Part shown: positions 45,522-55,178 of the stretch, in pieces
Position numbering within the stretch: the stretch's first letter is position 1
Layout: every line of letters begins with the position of its first letter
Assembly: GCF_047553015.1 (NCBI RefSeq)
Contig: NZ_CP180212.1
Span: 1,674,001 to 1,738,000, forward strand
Origin: Carnobacterium_A sp047553015
GTDB taxonomy: Bacteria; Bacillota; Bacilli; Lactobacillales; Carnobacteriaceae
Length of the DNA: 64,000 nucleotides
Reading direction: 5' to 3'
Position numbers and translations under genes: made by a program
Notes under the pieces: model-generated
Databases searched by the model: none
What the model was told of the DNA's origin: nothing
Seen by the model: the letters and a program-made list of their open reading frames with translations, nothing else

Positions 45522-47108
45522 TTATTCCCACTCAATTGTTGATGGTGGTTTACTCGTTATGTCATACACGATACGGTTAACGTTTGCGACTTCGTTTACA
45601 ATACGCACAGATATTTTTTGCAAGACATCCCAAGGGAGGCGAGCAAAATCACTTGTCATACCGTCAATTGAGGTCACTGCACGAATTCCAACAGTGTAAT
45701 CATACGTACGGCCATCACCCATCACACCAACACTGCGAATACCAGGTAATACAGTAAAGTATTGCCATACATCACGGTCAAGTCCAGCTAATGCAATTTC
45801 TTCACGTAAAATAGCATCACTTTCACGCACAATTTCTATTTTTTCTTCTGTTAGTTCGCCAAGTACACGTATTCCTAAGCCAGGACCCGGGAAAGGTTGA
45901 CGCCAAACTAAGCTTTCTGGCATACCTAATTCAATTCCTAATTCACGTACTTCATCTTTAAATAAGGTATTTAGTGGTTCAATTAATTTAAATTGCATAT
46001 CATCAGGAAGTCCGCCTACATTATGGTGTGATTTAATCGTTTGAGCTGTGTCTGTTCCACTTTCAATCACATCTGTATAAAGGGTTCCTTGTGCTAAGAA
46101 TTCAATCCCTTTTAATTTTGTCGCTTCATCATCAAAAACATAAATAAATTCATTTCCAATAATTTTACGCTTTTGTTCAGGATCACTTACGCCTACTAAT
46201 TTGTCCATAAAGCGTTTTTTAGCATCTACTCTGATAACATTTAAGCCGAATTTACCTTCTAGACTATCCATAACTTGATCGCCTTCATTTTTACGCAATA
46301 GGCCGTGGTCAACAAAGATACACGTTAGTTGGTCACCAATAGCTTTTTGCAATAAGACACCAACAACACTTGAGTCTACTCCGCCTGATAACGCTAGCAA
46401 GACATTTTTAGTTCCAACTGTTTCACGAATCTTTGCAATTTCAATTTCAATAAAGTTACTGATGCTCCAATTCCCTTCGCAACCACAAACAGCGAAAGCA
46501 AAGTTTTTTAACATCTCATTGCCTCGTTCAGTATGGCGCACTTCTGGATGAAATTGGACTGCGTGGAAGTTTCTTTTCGAATCAATCATTGACGCAATTG
46601 GGCAGTGTTGGCTTGTTGCAGCAACTTCAAATCCTACAGGTACTTGAGTAACCAAGTCACCGTGACTCATCCAAACCGTTTCTGTTCGTGCTAAACCACC
46701 GAATAAAGGTGCAGAAGTATCTGTTAGGTTAATTTCTGCTTTACCGTATTCGCGGTTTGAGCTTGCTTCTACTTTTCCACCTAATGCCGTTGTCATCAAT
46801 TGCATGCCATAACAAATACCTAAGATAGGAATGCCTAATGTAAAGATTGCAGGATCAACAGAATAAGCGCCATCATCATACACACTCATTGGTCCGCCTG
46901 AAAAAATAATTCCTTTAGCATTCATCTTGCTTATTTCTTCTGCTGTTACTTTATGAGAAATCAGTTCAGAAAACACGCCAAATTCTCTAATGCGTCGTGT
47001 TATTAGCTGATTGTATTGACTCCCAAAATCCAGTACAACAATCTTTTCAATCTCTGTCAAATCAGTCGTTATTGCCACACCATTCACCCCATCTATTTTT
47101 TTATTCAT
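45522..47108 (-). CDS. guaA: GMP synthase (glutamine-hydrolysing)
   Basis: A 528-residue two-domain enzyme converting XMP to GMP. The amidotransferase Cys is in GICYGMQLM near residue 98 and its His/Glu in QFHPEVRHT near 190. The PP-loop LLALSGGVDSSVVG follows near residue 243, and the C-terminal dimer domain ends in the conserved PPSTIEWE. The 3' end of guaA is a well-known integration site for mobile elements, which fits the integrase remnant next to it. Confidence 0.96.
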   Translation of the reverse strand: MNKKIDGVNGVAITTDLTEIEKIVVLDFGSQYNQLITRRIREFGVFSELISHKVTAEEISKMNAKGIIFSGGPMSVYDDGAYSVDPAIFTLGIPILGICYGMQLMTTALGGKVEASSNREYGKAEINLTDTSAPLFGGLARTETVWMSHGDLVTQVPVGFEVAATSQHCPIASMIDSKRNFHAVQFHPEVRHTERGNEMLKNFAFAVCGCEGNWSISNFIEIEIAKIRETVGTKNVLLALSGGVDSSVVGVLLQKAIGDQLTCIFVDHGLLRKNEGDQVMDSLEGKFGLNVIRVDAKKRFMDKLVGVSDPEQKRKIIGNEFIYVFDDEATKLKGIEFLAQGTLYTDVIESGTDTAQTIKSHHNVGGLPDDMQFKLIEPLNTLFKDEVRELGIELGMPESLVWRQPFPGPGLGIRVLGELTEEKIEIVRESDAILREEIALAGLDRDVWQYFTVLPGIRSVGVMGDGRTYDYTVGIRAVTSIDGMTSDFARLPWDVLQKISVRIVNEVANVNRIVYDITSKPPSTIEWE

Positions 47109-47210
47109 TCCAGTTCGTTATCTAATTTAGATTATACTTCTCTGTTACGCTTCATTGTATCGAGTATGGATGGACAAATCAATATGTCGAAAACGCTTTT
47201 TCATTTTTTT

Positions 47211-48134
47211 TTAATACTTTCGAAGCAATAAACGGTCAATAAAATGATTTTCACTTTTATGCAGAATTAAATCTGCTCGATTTCGGGTCGGCATAATGAA
47301 TTCCGTTAAGTTTTTCAAGTTAACTTTTTTCCAAATGCCTCGTGCCATTAAAAAGGCATCTGCTCGATCACCTTGAGCATACGAGTAATAATAGTTACTT
47401 GGATCCATAAAGGCTGTATCCAATAATGTACCAAAGCGTTCTAGATACCATTTTTCAATCTGATCTGGTTCAGCATCCACATAAATGGAAAAATCAAAAA
47501 AATCACTAATATAAATTTGTTCATTTGTTGGCAACTGAAGAATATTAATGCCTTCTACTATTAGAATATCGGGTTGATCTAACACATGAAATTCATCTTC
47601 AATAATATCGTAAATTTGATGAGAGTAAACGGGAGAAACCACTCGTTCTTTCCCATTTTTTACATCTCCTAAGAAAGCAATCAATCTTGCCATATCGTAA
47701 CTTTCAGGAAAGCCTTTTCGATCCATTAATTGTTCTTTTCTTAGAATCTCATTTGGATAAAGAAAGCCATCTGTCGTGATCATATCAACCGTTTTTTCCT
47801 TGTAGACACGAGAAAGAAGTGTCTGTAATAACCGTGCAACCGTGCTTTTACCTACAGCAACACTTCCTGCTATCCCAATAATATAAGGTTTTTTGACAAT
47901 TTCTTGCCCTAGAAAAGCATTCTTTTTCGCTTGTAAATGTTCGTATTGGCGAATATAGACATCTAATAATTGGATAATTGGTACATAAACTTCTTCTACA
48001 TCTAAGAGAGAAATACGGTCATTTAAACCCGTTAATTCTTCTAATTCTTGATGACTCAATGGAGCAACTGTCTTTATATTTAATTCTTTCCATTCATCCC
48101 GTTCGATAATATGAAATGTTGCTGATTCTTTCAT
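47211..48134 (-). CDS. coaA: Pantothenate kinase, type I
   Basis: The 307-residue protein has the P-loop GIAGSVAVGKST near residue 93, then DMITTDGFLYPN and EGINILQLP. These are typical of prokaryotic CoaA, the first enzyme of CoA synthesis. ATG 48134 is chosen because GGAGGG lies 8 bp upstream; the upstream ATG at 48149 overlaps that site. Confidence 0.94.
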   Translation of the reverse strand: MKESATFHIIERDEWKELNIKTVAPLSHQELEELTGLNDRISLLDVEEVYVPIIQLLDVYIRQYEHLQAKKNAFLGQEIVKKPYIIGIAGSVAVGKSTVARLLQTLLSRVYKEKTVDMITTDGFLYPNEILRKEQLMDRKGFPESYDMARLIAFLGDVKNGKERVVSPVYSHQIYDIIEDEFHVLDQPDILIVEGINILQLPTNEQIYISDFFDFSIYVDAEPDQIEKWYLERFGTLLDTAFMDPSNYYYSYAQGDRADAFLMARGIWKKVNLKNLTEFIMPTRNRADLILHKSENHFIDRLLLRKY

Positions 48135-48362
48135 GCAGCGGCCCTCCATGTTCTTTTAAACTTCTGTATGAGTATAACAAATAATTTGTTTTATTTGTAG
48201 TCTTCTATTCAATGTATTTAATTAGATGCGTTATCTTTAAAGAAACTTAACTAGTCAGGAATACGCTATTTAGTGTAGTATGAGTTTGTTAAGGATAGAG
48301 TGGATAGCTTCTTTTTTATTATTTTGTTGTATCATGTAATTGCTATTAATAGGAGGATGAAT

Positions 48363-48632
48363 ATGAAAGAAAATAAATTGGTTGAAATTTGGGGAGATGT
48401 TGTTGCTATCAGAAGTTTAGTTTTAGCCATCTCATTCTCAAGTTTCTCAACGATGGGGGCCTTTTTCTTAGCACCTGCTGATGATAAAACAAAACAACTT
48501 TTCTTTGGATTAGTTGGAGCCTTGATTGGCTTTATTGTTTCAAGTGTGGTTATTAAACCAAAACGTGTCATAACCGATGCCGTTGAAGCTAATGAGCAAC
48601 ACCTCACTCAACAAGGAGTGAATGACGAATGA
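48363..48632 (+). CDS. Small two-helix membrane protein upstream of TctA-like gene
   Basis: An 89-residue product with two membrane segments (IRSLVLAISFSSFSTMGAFF and LFFGLVGALIGFIVSSVVI). AGGAGG is 6 bp before ATG 48363. It overlaps the TctA-like gene by 4 bp (ATGA), so it may be a subunit, in the way the small TctB protein accompanies TctA, but it lacks recognisable TctB length. Confidence 0.6.
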   Translation: MKENKLVEIWGDVVAIRSLVLAISFSSFSTMGAFFLAPADDKTKQLFFGLVGALIGFIVSSVVIKPKRVITDAVEANEQHLTQQGVNDE

Positions 48633-49987
48633 CAATTCTTTTGCTTTCTCAAATGATTCTTGCTTCTTTATCCGCTTTTTTATTGTATACCTTTATTGGG
48701 TTTATTCCAGGAACAGATGAAACATCTGTGCTTCTTCCCGTCACACTTGCACTTGTTCTAGCCGGAGCATCACCAATCATTATTTTAACTTTTTTTATTT
48801 CAGCTATCATAACACTGAATTTGACTAATGCAATGCCAACCGCACTTGTTGGTTTACCGGGCGGCGTCATGTCTAGTCCAATGATTGAGCACGCTCTTTT
48901 TTTGAAAAATAAAGGCCTGTCCGCTATAACTATTAAAAAGATGGCTGCTGGTTCATTAATCGGTACCGTTATTTCTATTCCTATTTCACTTATTGTGGCT
49001 AATTTACTTGCTCCTTATGGTACAATTATTCAGCCATATGCTCCACTATTGTTTGTTAGTGGAGCCGTGTTTTTATCCTTAATCGGAAAAAATAAAGTTT
49101 TAGCTTTATTAAGTATTATTCCTTTGGCGCTATTGTTTCAAAGTTTGCGGTACCTTTATTGGGGGATGGAAGTTGTTCCTAGAGAAACCACCATCACGAC
49201 ATCTTTCTTCTTAGGAATTACGATTGGGCCTTTAATTATCTCATTGTTTTCACTCTTAACAAAAGAAGGTCAACTAAGCATGTTAACAGATCAACCAAAA
49301 GCTATTACACTTTCTAATAAAATGAGTGGCAAACAAACGTTAAATCCATTAAACATTCTAACAAAATCAGAATTAAAATCGGCTTCTTTTGCGGCTATGT
49401 TAGCGAACTTTTTCTTTGTTTTAAGTCCAGTTGGCTTGATTATTTTAATTGGTGGAGCTGCAGGAAATCGTAAAAAAGATTTAATTGAAAAAGCTTCTAC
49501 AAGCATCACAACTATGAGTGCTTTAGCACAATCAACCTACTTATCTGGTATTATTATCCCATTAATTGCCTTAGGTATTCCATTGTCTCCGACATCTATT
49601 GGACCAGGAAATGCCCTATTCAATGCTCCACCTGTTTTTACTGTTGATAATAATTTACACCATTTGCTAAGTCGAAGCGATTTTGTTTGGGCTATTTTAG
49701 TAGGGGCTTTAATTGCGAGCAGTCTATCTTATTTTGTTATTAATCGCTATGCTGAAGTCATTTCGCGCTTTGTATTAACTAAAATTCCACATGAAGCTGT
49801 TCTTGGATTGTTTATTTCTTTCATCTTGTTGCTAGCTTATATGGATGCAGGACTAATTAACATCTTTGGAGTCTTATTAATTGGAATTGTTTGTGGTTCA
49901 TTAAATAAGATGGGTGTGAATTATGGTATTCAGTTTATGACACTATATGCTGCACCTTGGATTATTGAAAAATTAACTCTCTTATAA
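48629..49987 (+). CDS. TctA-like membrane transporter subunit
   Basis: A 452-residue, multi-helix protein of the tripartite tricarboxylate transporter permease family. The duplicated signature is seen as IGFIPGTDETSVLLPVTLAL near residue 23 and LIALGIPLSPTSIGPGNALF near 315. No periplasmic-type binding protein (TctC) is nearby. Only 26 bp separate its stop from the mevalonate kinase start, so it likely shares the mevalonate transcript. Its substrate is unknown. Confidence 0.72.
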   Translation: MTILLLSQMILASLSAFLLYTFIGFIPGTDETSVLLPVTLALVLAGASPIIILTFFISAIITLNLTNAMPTALVGLPGGVMSSPMIEHALFLKNKGLSAITIKKMAAGSLIGTVISIPISLIVANLLAPYGTIIQPYAPLLFVSGAVFLSLIGKNKVLALLSIIPLALLFQSLRYLYWGMEVVPRETTITTSFFLGITIGPLIISLFSLLTKEGQLSMLTDQPKAITLSNKMSGKQTLNPLNILTKSELKSASFAAMLANFFFVLSPVGLIILIGGAAGNRKKDLIEKASTSITTMSALAQSTYLSGIIIPLIALGIPLSPTSIGPGNALFNAPPVFTVDNNLHHLLSRSDFVWAILVGALIASSLSYFVINRYAEVISRFVLTKIPHEAVLGLFISFILLLAYMDAGLINIFGVLLIGIVCGSLNKMGVNYGIQFMTLYAAPWIIEKLTLL

Positions 49988-50013
49988 AAATAAACTAAAA
50001 AAGGAGATTTCTT

Positions 50014-50946
50014 ATGAAAGCAACGGGTATATCAAACGGAAAAATTATCTTAATGGGCGAACATTCTGTTGTTTACAATGAACCCGCTATCGCAATTCCT
50101 TTTCTTGCTACTGCGATTGAAACGGTCATTGAAACAACGACTGGACCCGTTATATTAGATTGTTTTTTTTATAAAGGACCGTTATCTCAAGCTCCTAAAC
50201 GGTTATTAAATTTAGCAACCGTTATTAAAGAAACCGTCAAAACCATGGCTAGGCCCTTAGAAAACTTTACTGTTACTATCACTAGTACCATTCCTGCTGA
50301 AAGAGGAATGGGTTCTAGCGCTGCTGTTGCTGTAGCTACTATTCGTGCTTTGTTTCGCTATTTTGATGAACCTTTATCTAACACTGTTCTGTTAGAATTA
50401 ACCAATATCTCTGAAACGATTGCACACGGCAATCCGAGCGGTTTAGATGCAGCTATGACTAGTAGCAACTCCCCTCTTTACTATATTAAGAATCAAGAAT
50501 TTGAATTCTTTCCACTTAATATGACTGCTTACTTGGTCGTGGCCGATACAGGTATCACAGGCCAAACAAAAGAGGCAGTCGAAAATATTGCACAATTGTA
50601 TCACACTGCACCTGAACAAACCGATTACTTGATAAAACAATTAGGTCAATTAGCTAAAGACACTAAATTAGCTATTGAAAAAGATCAAGCTATTGCCTTA
50701 GGAACTAACATGACTCAAGCACACCACTTGCTTGACTCGTTAGGTGTCAGTAGTCATGAATTAAATGGGCTTGTTGATGCTGCGCTAGATTCAGGTGCAT
50801 TAGGTGCGAAACTAACCGGCGGCGGACGTGGAGGCTGTATGATTGCCTTAGCAAAAAACGAAACTGCTGCTAAACGACTCTCTAAAGATTTATTAAGAGC
50901 AGGCGCTCAGCACACATGGCTTTACAACATGAGAAAGGGCGAATAA
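50014..50946 (+). CDS. mvk: Mevalonate kinase
   Basis: A 310-residue GHMP kinase with GKIILMGEHSVVYNEPAIAI at the N-terminus, the ATP loop PAERGMGSSAAVAVATIRAL near residue 92 and KLTGGGRGGCMIALA near residue 267. It phosphorylates mevalonate, the first of three steps encoded in this operon. AAAGGAG precedes the ATG. The next gene starts one base after its stop. Confidence 0.94.
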   Translation: MKATGISNGKIILMGEHSVVYNEPAIAIPFLATAIETVIETTTGPVILDCFFYKGPLSQAPKRLLNLATVIKETVKTMARPLENFTVTITSTIPAERGMGSSAAVAVATIRALFRYFDEPLSNTVLLELTNISETIAHGNPSGLDAAMTSSNSPLYYIKNQEFEFFPLNMTAYLVVADTGITGQTKEAVENIAQLYHTAPEQTDYLIKQLGQLAKDTKLAIEKDQAIALGTNMTQAHHLLDSLGVSSHELNGLVDAALDSGALGAKLTGGGRGGCMIALAKNETAAKRLSKDLLRAGAQHTWLYNMRKGE

Positions 50947-50947
50947 A

Positions 50948-51922
50948 ATGACTGAAAAAATAGTACGAGCACATACCAATATTGCTTTAATAAAGTACTG
51001 GGGGAAAAGAGACGAATCGCTTATCTTACCAGCTAGTAGCAGTCTTTCTTTAACGTTGGATGCTTTCTATACAGATACTTCTGTTACTTTTGATGACTCT
51101 CTTGAATCTGATACTTTTTTCTTAAACGGCTGTTTACAAAATGAAACAGCTACACAAAAAGTCAGTACTTTCTTAAATTTATTTAGAGAACCTGCTGGCA
51201 TTTCTTCTCCTGCGTTAATTAAAAGCACCAACTTTGTACCTACAGCAGCTGGCCTAGCTTCTTCTGCATCTGGAATGGCGGCTTTAGCAGGTGCTGCTAA
51301 CTTAGCGTGTCATCTTCAGCTCTCTCAACGTGAATTGTCTCTCTATGCACGTAGAGGGTCTGGATCAGCTACACGTAGCATCTATGGTGGCTTTGTTGAA
51401 TGGCAAATGGGCACTTGCGCTGCTGATTCTTATGCTGTGCCTATTGATGATGCTGATTGGGATATCGGAATGGTTGTCGTCGTTGTTAACAGCCGTAAAA
51501 AAGAAATGTCTAGTCGTGAAGGAATGAAAAACACAGTAAAGACTTCACCATTTTATGCCGGTTGGCTAGATAGTACAGCTAACGATTTAATCGAGATTAA
51601 AAAAGCTATTTCCTTACAAGATTTCCAAAAAATGGGTGAACTAACGGAAAGCAATGGAATGAAAATGCATGGTACCATGTTAGGCGCTAATCCTCCTCTT
51701 TCTTATTGGGAACCAGATAGTGTCGTCGCGATGCAACTGGTCCGACAATTGCGAAAAGAAGGTATTCCTTGTTATTTTACAATGGATGCTGGTCCAAACG
51801 TCAAAGTTCTTTGTCGCTTAACGGATAGTAAAAAAATAAAAGCGCGATTTGCAAAACAGTTTAACCCAGAGCAACTAATCATTGCTAAACCTGGTGAAGG
51901 TCTCAAAATTCTGACAGAGTAG
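50948..51922 (+). CDS. mvaD: Diphosphomevalonate decarboxylase
   Basis: A 324-residue GHMP-fold enzyme making isopentenyl diphosphate. Signatures are ANIALIKYWGKRDESLILP-like residues near the start, PTAAGLASSASGMAALAGAA near residue 97 and GSGSATRSIYGGFVEW near 138. It lies in the order mvk-mvaD-mvaK2, typical of Lactobacillales. Confidence 0.94.
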   Translation: MTEKIVRAHTNIALIKYWGKRDESLILPASSSLSLTLDAFYTDTSVTFDDSLESDTFFLNGCLQNETATQKVSTFLNLFREPAGISSPALIKSTNFVPTAAGLASSASGMAALAGAANLACHLQLSQRELSLYARRGSGSATRSIYGGFVEWQMGTCAADSYAVPIDDADWDIGMVVVVVNSRKKEMSSREGMKNTVKTSPFYAGWLDSTANDLIEIKKAISLQDFQKMGELTESNGMKMHGTMLGANPPLSYWEPDSVVAMQLVRQLRKEGIPCYFTMDAGPNVKVLCRLTDSKKIKARFAKQFNPEQLIIAKPGEGLKILTE

Positions 51923-51957
51923 AGAATTGGATTGAATCTCAAAGGAGGAAACAAGAA

Positions 51958-53034
51958 ATGATAGAAGTTTCAGCACCTGGTAAGCTTTATATTGCAGGTG
52001 AATATGCCGTGGTCGAACCTGGCCATCCCGCTATTATTGTAGCCGTTGATCAGTTTATTACAGTATCACTTGAACAGACAAAACATGTTGGCAGCATTAC
52101 TTCCTTCCAATATGGAAATTTACCGATTTTATGGCGAAGACATAATGATCAATTGGTCTTGGATAAACGAGAAAATCCTTTTCATTATATTTTAGCGGCG
52201 ATTACCGTTACAGAAAAATACGCCAAAGAACTGAATAAAGAGCTATCATTTTTTAGTATAACAATAGACAGTGAGTTAGATAGCTCTAACGGTCGAAAGT
52301 ATGGCTTAGGTTCTAGTGCTGCTGTTACTGTAGCTACTATCAAAGCTTTGTGCCAGTTTTATACCTTAGATTCTAATGATGAAGTAGTGTTTAAACTAGC
52401 TGCATTAGCTCATCTGTCTGTCAAAAGCAATGGGTCTTGTGGAGATGTAGCAGCGAGTGTTTATGGTGGCTGGATAGCCTTTACTACTTTTGATCGTGAT
52501 TGGGTCGCTTCTCAACAAAAAAAGGAACAATACTCTATAAAAGAATTAATTGACACTGACTGGCCTCTGCTTTCTATTAAGCCTTTAACGCCACCTCGTG
52601 ATTTGCGTTTAGTTATTGGTTGGACAGGTTCGCCTGCTTCTACTTCAGATTTAGTTGATGAAGTAACCAATCAAAGAAACCGTGATAAAAATGCGTACGA
52701 CAACTTTTTAAAAGACAGCAAGCAATGTGTGAACCAAATGATTGAAGGATTTCAACACAACGACATCCAAATGATTCAACAACAGATTAGAAAAAATCGC
52801 GCGCTTTTAATAAAGATGAGTCAAGATACGGGTGTCATTATTGAAACTCCTGCCTTAACTCAATTGTGTAACGTAGCTGAACAGTATCACGGTGCAGCAA
52901 AATCATCTGGTGCTGGTGGTGGCGACTGCGGAATTGTCTTGTTTAATCGTAGAGAAGGCTTATTGCCTTTAATGACCGCTTGGGAAAAAGAAGGCATCAC
53001 GAATTTGCCTCTACACGTTTATACAACTAAATAG
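51958..53034 (+). CDS. mvaK2: Phosphomevalonate kinase
   Basis: A 358-residue GHMP kinase. SAPGKLYIAGEYAVVEPGHP is near the N-terminus, KYGLGSSAAVTVATIKAL near residue 117 and GAAKSSGAGGGDCGIVLF near 315. It converts phosphomevalonate to diphosphomevalonate. AAAGGAGG lies before the start. Confidence 0.94.
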   Translation: MIEVSAPGKLYIAGEYAVVEPGHPAIIVAVDQFITVSLEQTKHVGSITSFQYGNLPILWRRHNDQLVLDKRENPFHYILAAITVTEKYAKELNKELSFFSITIDSELDSSNGRKYGLGSSAAVTVATIKALCQFYTLDSNDEVVFKLAALAHLSVKSNGSCGDVAASVYGGWIAFTTFDRDWVASQQKKEQYSIKELIDTDWPLLSIKPLTPPRDLRLVIGWTGSPASTSDLVDEVTNQRNRDKNAYDNFLKDSKQCVNQMIEGFQHNDIQMIQQQIRKNRALLIKMSQDTGVIIETPALTQLCNVAEQYHGAAKSSGAGGGDCGIVLFNRREGLLPLMTAWEKEGITNLPLHVYTTK

Positions 53035-53059
53035 CTCGTAAAAAGAAAGGATGATCTTC

Positions 53060-54127
53060 ATGAACCCTGCAAATAACCGAAAAAATGAACATGTCTCTTT
53101 AGCGATGAATTTTTTTCAAGAATCTTCTAAATCTGATTTTGATGCACTCCATTATGTCCATCATTCTTTCCCTCAAATGTCTGTTGAAGAAGTTGACCTT
53201 TCAACCTCTTTTGCTTCATTTCAGTTAGATGTTCCTTTTTATATTAATGCAATGACCGGTGGCAGTGACTGGACAAAAAAAATCAATAAAAAGCTTGCTA
53301 CCGTTGCTCACGAAACAGGTATCGCTATGTCAACTGGTTCAGTAAGTGCAGCTTTAAAAGATCCGAGTGTAAAAGACAGTTTTACCATTATAAGAGACGT
53401 GAATCCCACTGGTCTAGTCTTTGCTAATCTTGGAACAGGTCAAACGGTTGAAAATGCTAAAAAAGCTGTCGACTTATTAAAGGCTGATGCTTTACAAATT
53501 CATATCAATGCTCCTCAAGAGTTGATTATGCCCGAAGGAGATCGTGATTTTTCTAATTGGCTTGAACAATTAAGTGCTATCGCCGCTGCATTAGATGTTC
53601 CTGTTATTGCTAAGGAAGTTGGTTTCGGGATGAGTCGAGAAACAATCAAATCTATTCTAGCTACTGGCGTAAAAACGATTGATATTAGTGGAAAAGGCGG
53701 CACAAACTTTGCTCAAATTGAAAACTACCGGCGTAAAACCAATAAAATAGATTACTTAGAAAATTGGGGACAATCTTCTGTCATCTCTTTACTAGAAGCA
53801 CAAGAATTCTTAACCACTGCTGACATCCTTGCTTCAGGTGGCATTCGTCACCCATTAGATATCGTAAAAGCTCTTTCTCTAGGAGCCAAGGCGGTTGGTA
53901 TTTCTTCTTTAATTTTAAATATGATCATTAAAGATGGTGTCGATGAAACGATTAACCAAATCAATGATTGGAAAGAAAATTTGACGGCCATCATGACACT
54001 TGTCGGTAAAAAGACTGTTTCTGATTTACAACGAACGGACTTTATTCTTACTGGTGAAGTAAAAGAATGGTGTCTAGCACGCGGGATTGACTACACTCAC
54101 TTTGCTGTTCGCTCGACAACAAACTAG
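53060..54127 (+). CDS. fni: Type 2 isopentenyl-diphosphate delta-isomerase
   Basis: A 355-residue FMN/NADPH-dependent enzyme that interconverts IPP and DMAPP. Features include the Lys/Arg/His start (NRKNEHVSLAMNFF), FYINAMTGGSDWTKKINKKL, VIAKEVGFGMSRETIK, ISGKGGTNFAQIE and SGGIRHPLDIVKALSLGAKA, all typical of the flavin-binding barrel. ATG 53060 is used because AAAGGATG lies just upstream; the ATG at 53051 is part of that site. It is the last gene of the operon. Confidence 0.94.
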   Translation: MNPANNRKNEHVSLAMNFFQESSKSDFDALHYVHHSFPQMSVEEVDLSTSFASFQLDVPFYINAMTGGSDWTKKINKKLATVAHETGIAMSTGSVSAALKDPSVKDSFTIIRDVNPTGLVFANLGTGQTVENAKKAVDLLKADALQIHINAPQELIMPEGDRDFSNWLEQLSAIAAALDVPVIAKEVGFGMSRETIKSILATGVKTIDISGKGGTNFAQIENYRRKTNKIDYLENWGQSSVISLLEAQEFLTTADILASGGIRHPLDIVKALSLGAKAVGISSLILNMIIKDGVDETINQINDWKENLTAIMTLVGKKTVSDLQRTDFILTGEVKEWCLARGIDYTHFAVRSTTN

Positions 54128-54129
54128 TA

Positions 54130-54170
54130 AAAACGTGATACAATTTCAATTCTTTGTATCACGTTTTTTT
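54130..54170 (+). terminator. Terminator of the mevalonate operon
   Basis: AAACGTGATACAA pairs with TTGTATCACGTTT around a short loop, followed by T7. Confidence 0.9.
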
Positions 54171-54276
54171 ATTTGACGGTTTTTATAAAAAATAGATAAT
54201 CTGAAGAGTCTTAGTTGAGGTTCGCTACTCTACTATCAATTAGTACGCTTGTAAAAATAAAGTAGGAATACAAAAA

Positions 54277-54310
54277 AGATGCTAGGACACTATGTCCCAA
54301 CATCTTTCTC
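54277..54310 (-). terminator. GGGACATA-type hairpin terminator
   Basis: AAAGATGCTAGGACA pairs with TGTCCCAACATCTTT. It lies directly after the GNAT gene on the minus strand. It resembles the hairpin at 25496-25522. Confidence 0.7.
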
Positions 54311-54314
54311 TTTT

Positions 54315-55142
54315 TTAACTCATCCATTCTTGGAATATATTCTTTTTATCTTCTTCTTTTTTTTGATTTAACATGACCCAATTTTTATCTGTATCTTTAA
54401 AACCTAGTTGATGATAAATGCTTCCAGCTACTGGATTATGATAAAACAGACAAGCTATTTTATTTTTTTCTAGGCAGTCTTGAGTAAGAGAAGCTGCAAT
54501 AGCTTTAGCGTATCCTTTGCCTTCCTCAGACTCTATTGTACCTATTCGGGTAATCATTGCTGCCATTGAACTCTGCGCTGATAATCTTCCTGAAGAAACA
54601 ATTTCGTTCTTTTCATTTTTTATTACTTTTATATGAATATCGTCGTTTTCTATCAGTTCTGATAAGACTCTCTCTGTTTCTGATAAGGTTTCAAAACAGT
54701 CTTTTTGCCAGTCAATATAAGCAGGAATATCTTCTTTTTCCAACGTCTGTACAAGATTCATCTTTTGAGGAAGCACTAGTAAATCTTCACAGACAGAAAT
54801 AACTGTTTCAGCTTTTTCTAGTTCAGGAAAATAATCGATATACTGATCGATCACTTTCTTTTCTCCACTAATTGCTTTAATTTCATCTAAACTTTGCAAT
54901 AAAGGTAAAAACGTCTCTAAACCAGAAAATTCTTCTTCGTGTACCGGAATAGCGATATCTCTATACCGTAACAATACTCCTGTAACTTCATCAAGATCAT
55001 TTGTGTATGCCCAAACATCTTGATCTAAAGAATCAAATCCATATCTTTCTATGTCTGCGATAACAAATGCATTTGTTAGTGGATCGATTGCTAAAAAATC
55101 TAGAACTAAGTCTTTCTGGTTATCGGTACATTTATATATCAA
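54315..55142 (-). CDS. GNAT family N-acetyltransferase (two-domain)
   Basis: A 275-residue protein with a C-terminal GNAT domain: IGTIESEEGKGYAKAIAASL near residue 201 is the acetyl-CoA loop, and FYHNPVAGSIYHQLGFKDTD follows. The N-terminal half is a divergent second domain. The substrate is unknown. Confidence 0.78.
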   Translation of the reverse strand: MIYKCTDNQKDLVLDFLAIDPLTNAFVIADIERYGFDSLDQDVWAYTNDLDEVTGVLLRYRDIAIPVHEEEFSGLETFLPLLQSLDEIKAISGEKKVIDQYIDYFPELEKAETVISVCEDLLVLPQKMNLVQTLEKEDIPAYIDWQKDCFETLSETERVLSELIENDDIHIKVIKNEKNEIVSSGRLSAQSSMAAMITRIGTIESEEGKGYAKAIAASLTQDCLEKNKIACLFYHNPVAGSIYHQLGFKDTDKNWVMLNQKKEEDKKNIFQEWMS

Positions 55143-55178
55143 GATTGTTCCTCCTAATCTTTCCTGTTTTTCTTTCTT

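Noticed and set aside
47185..47205. Possible CcpA cre site (CGAAAACGCTTTTT)
   Set aside because: It differs from the consensus at outer positions and lies between the coaA stop and the guaA start without clear promoter relation.
54277..54310. Attachment site or CRISPR-like repeat shared with 25496-25522
   Set aside because: The two hairpins share only the GGGACATA-type loop idea, not a common core long enough for att sites; they behave as terminators.
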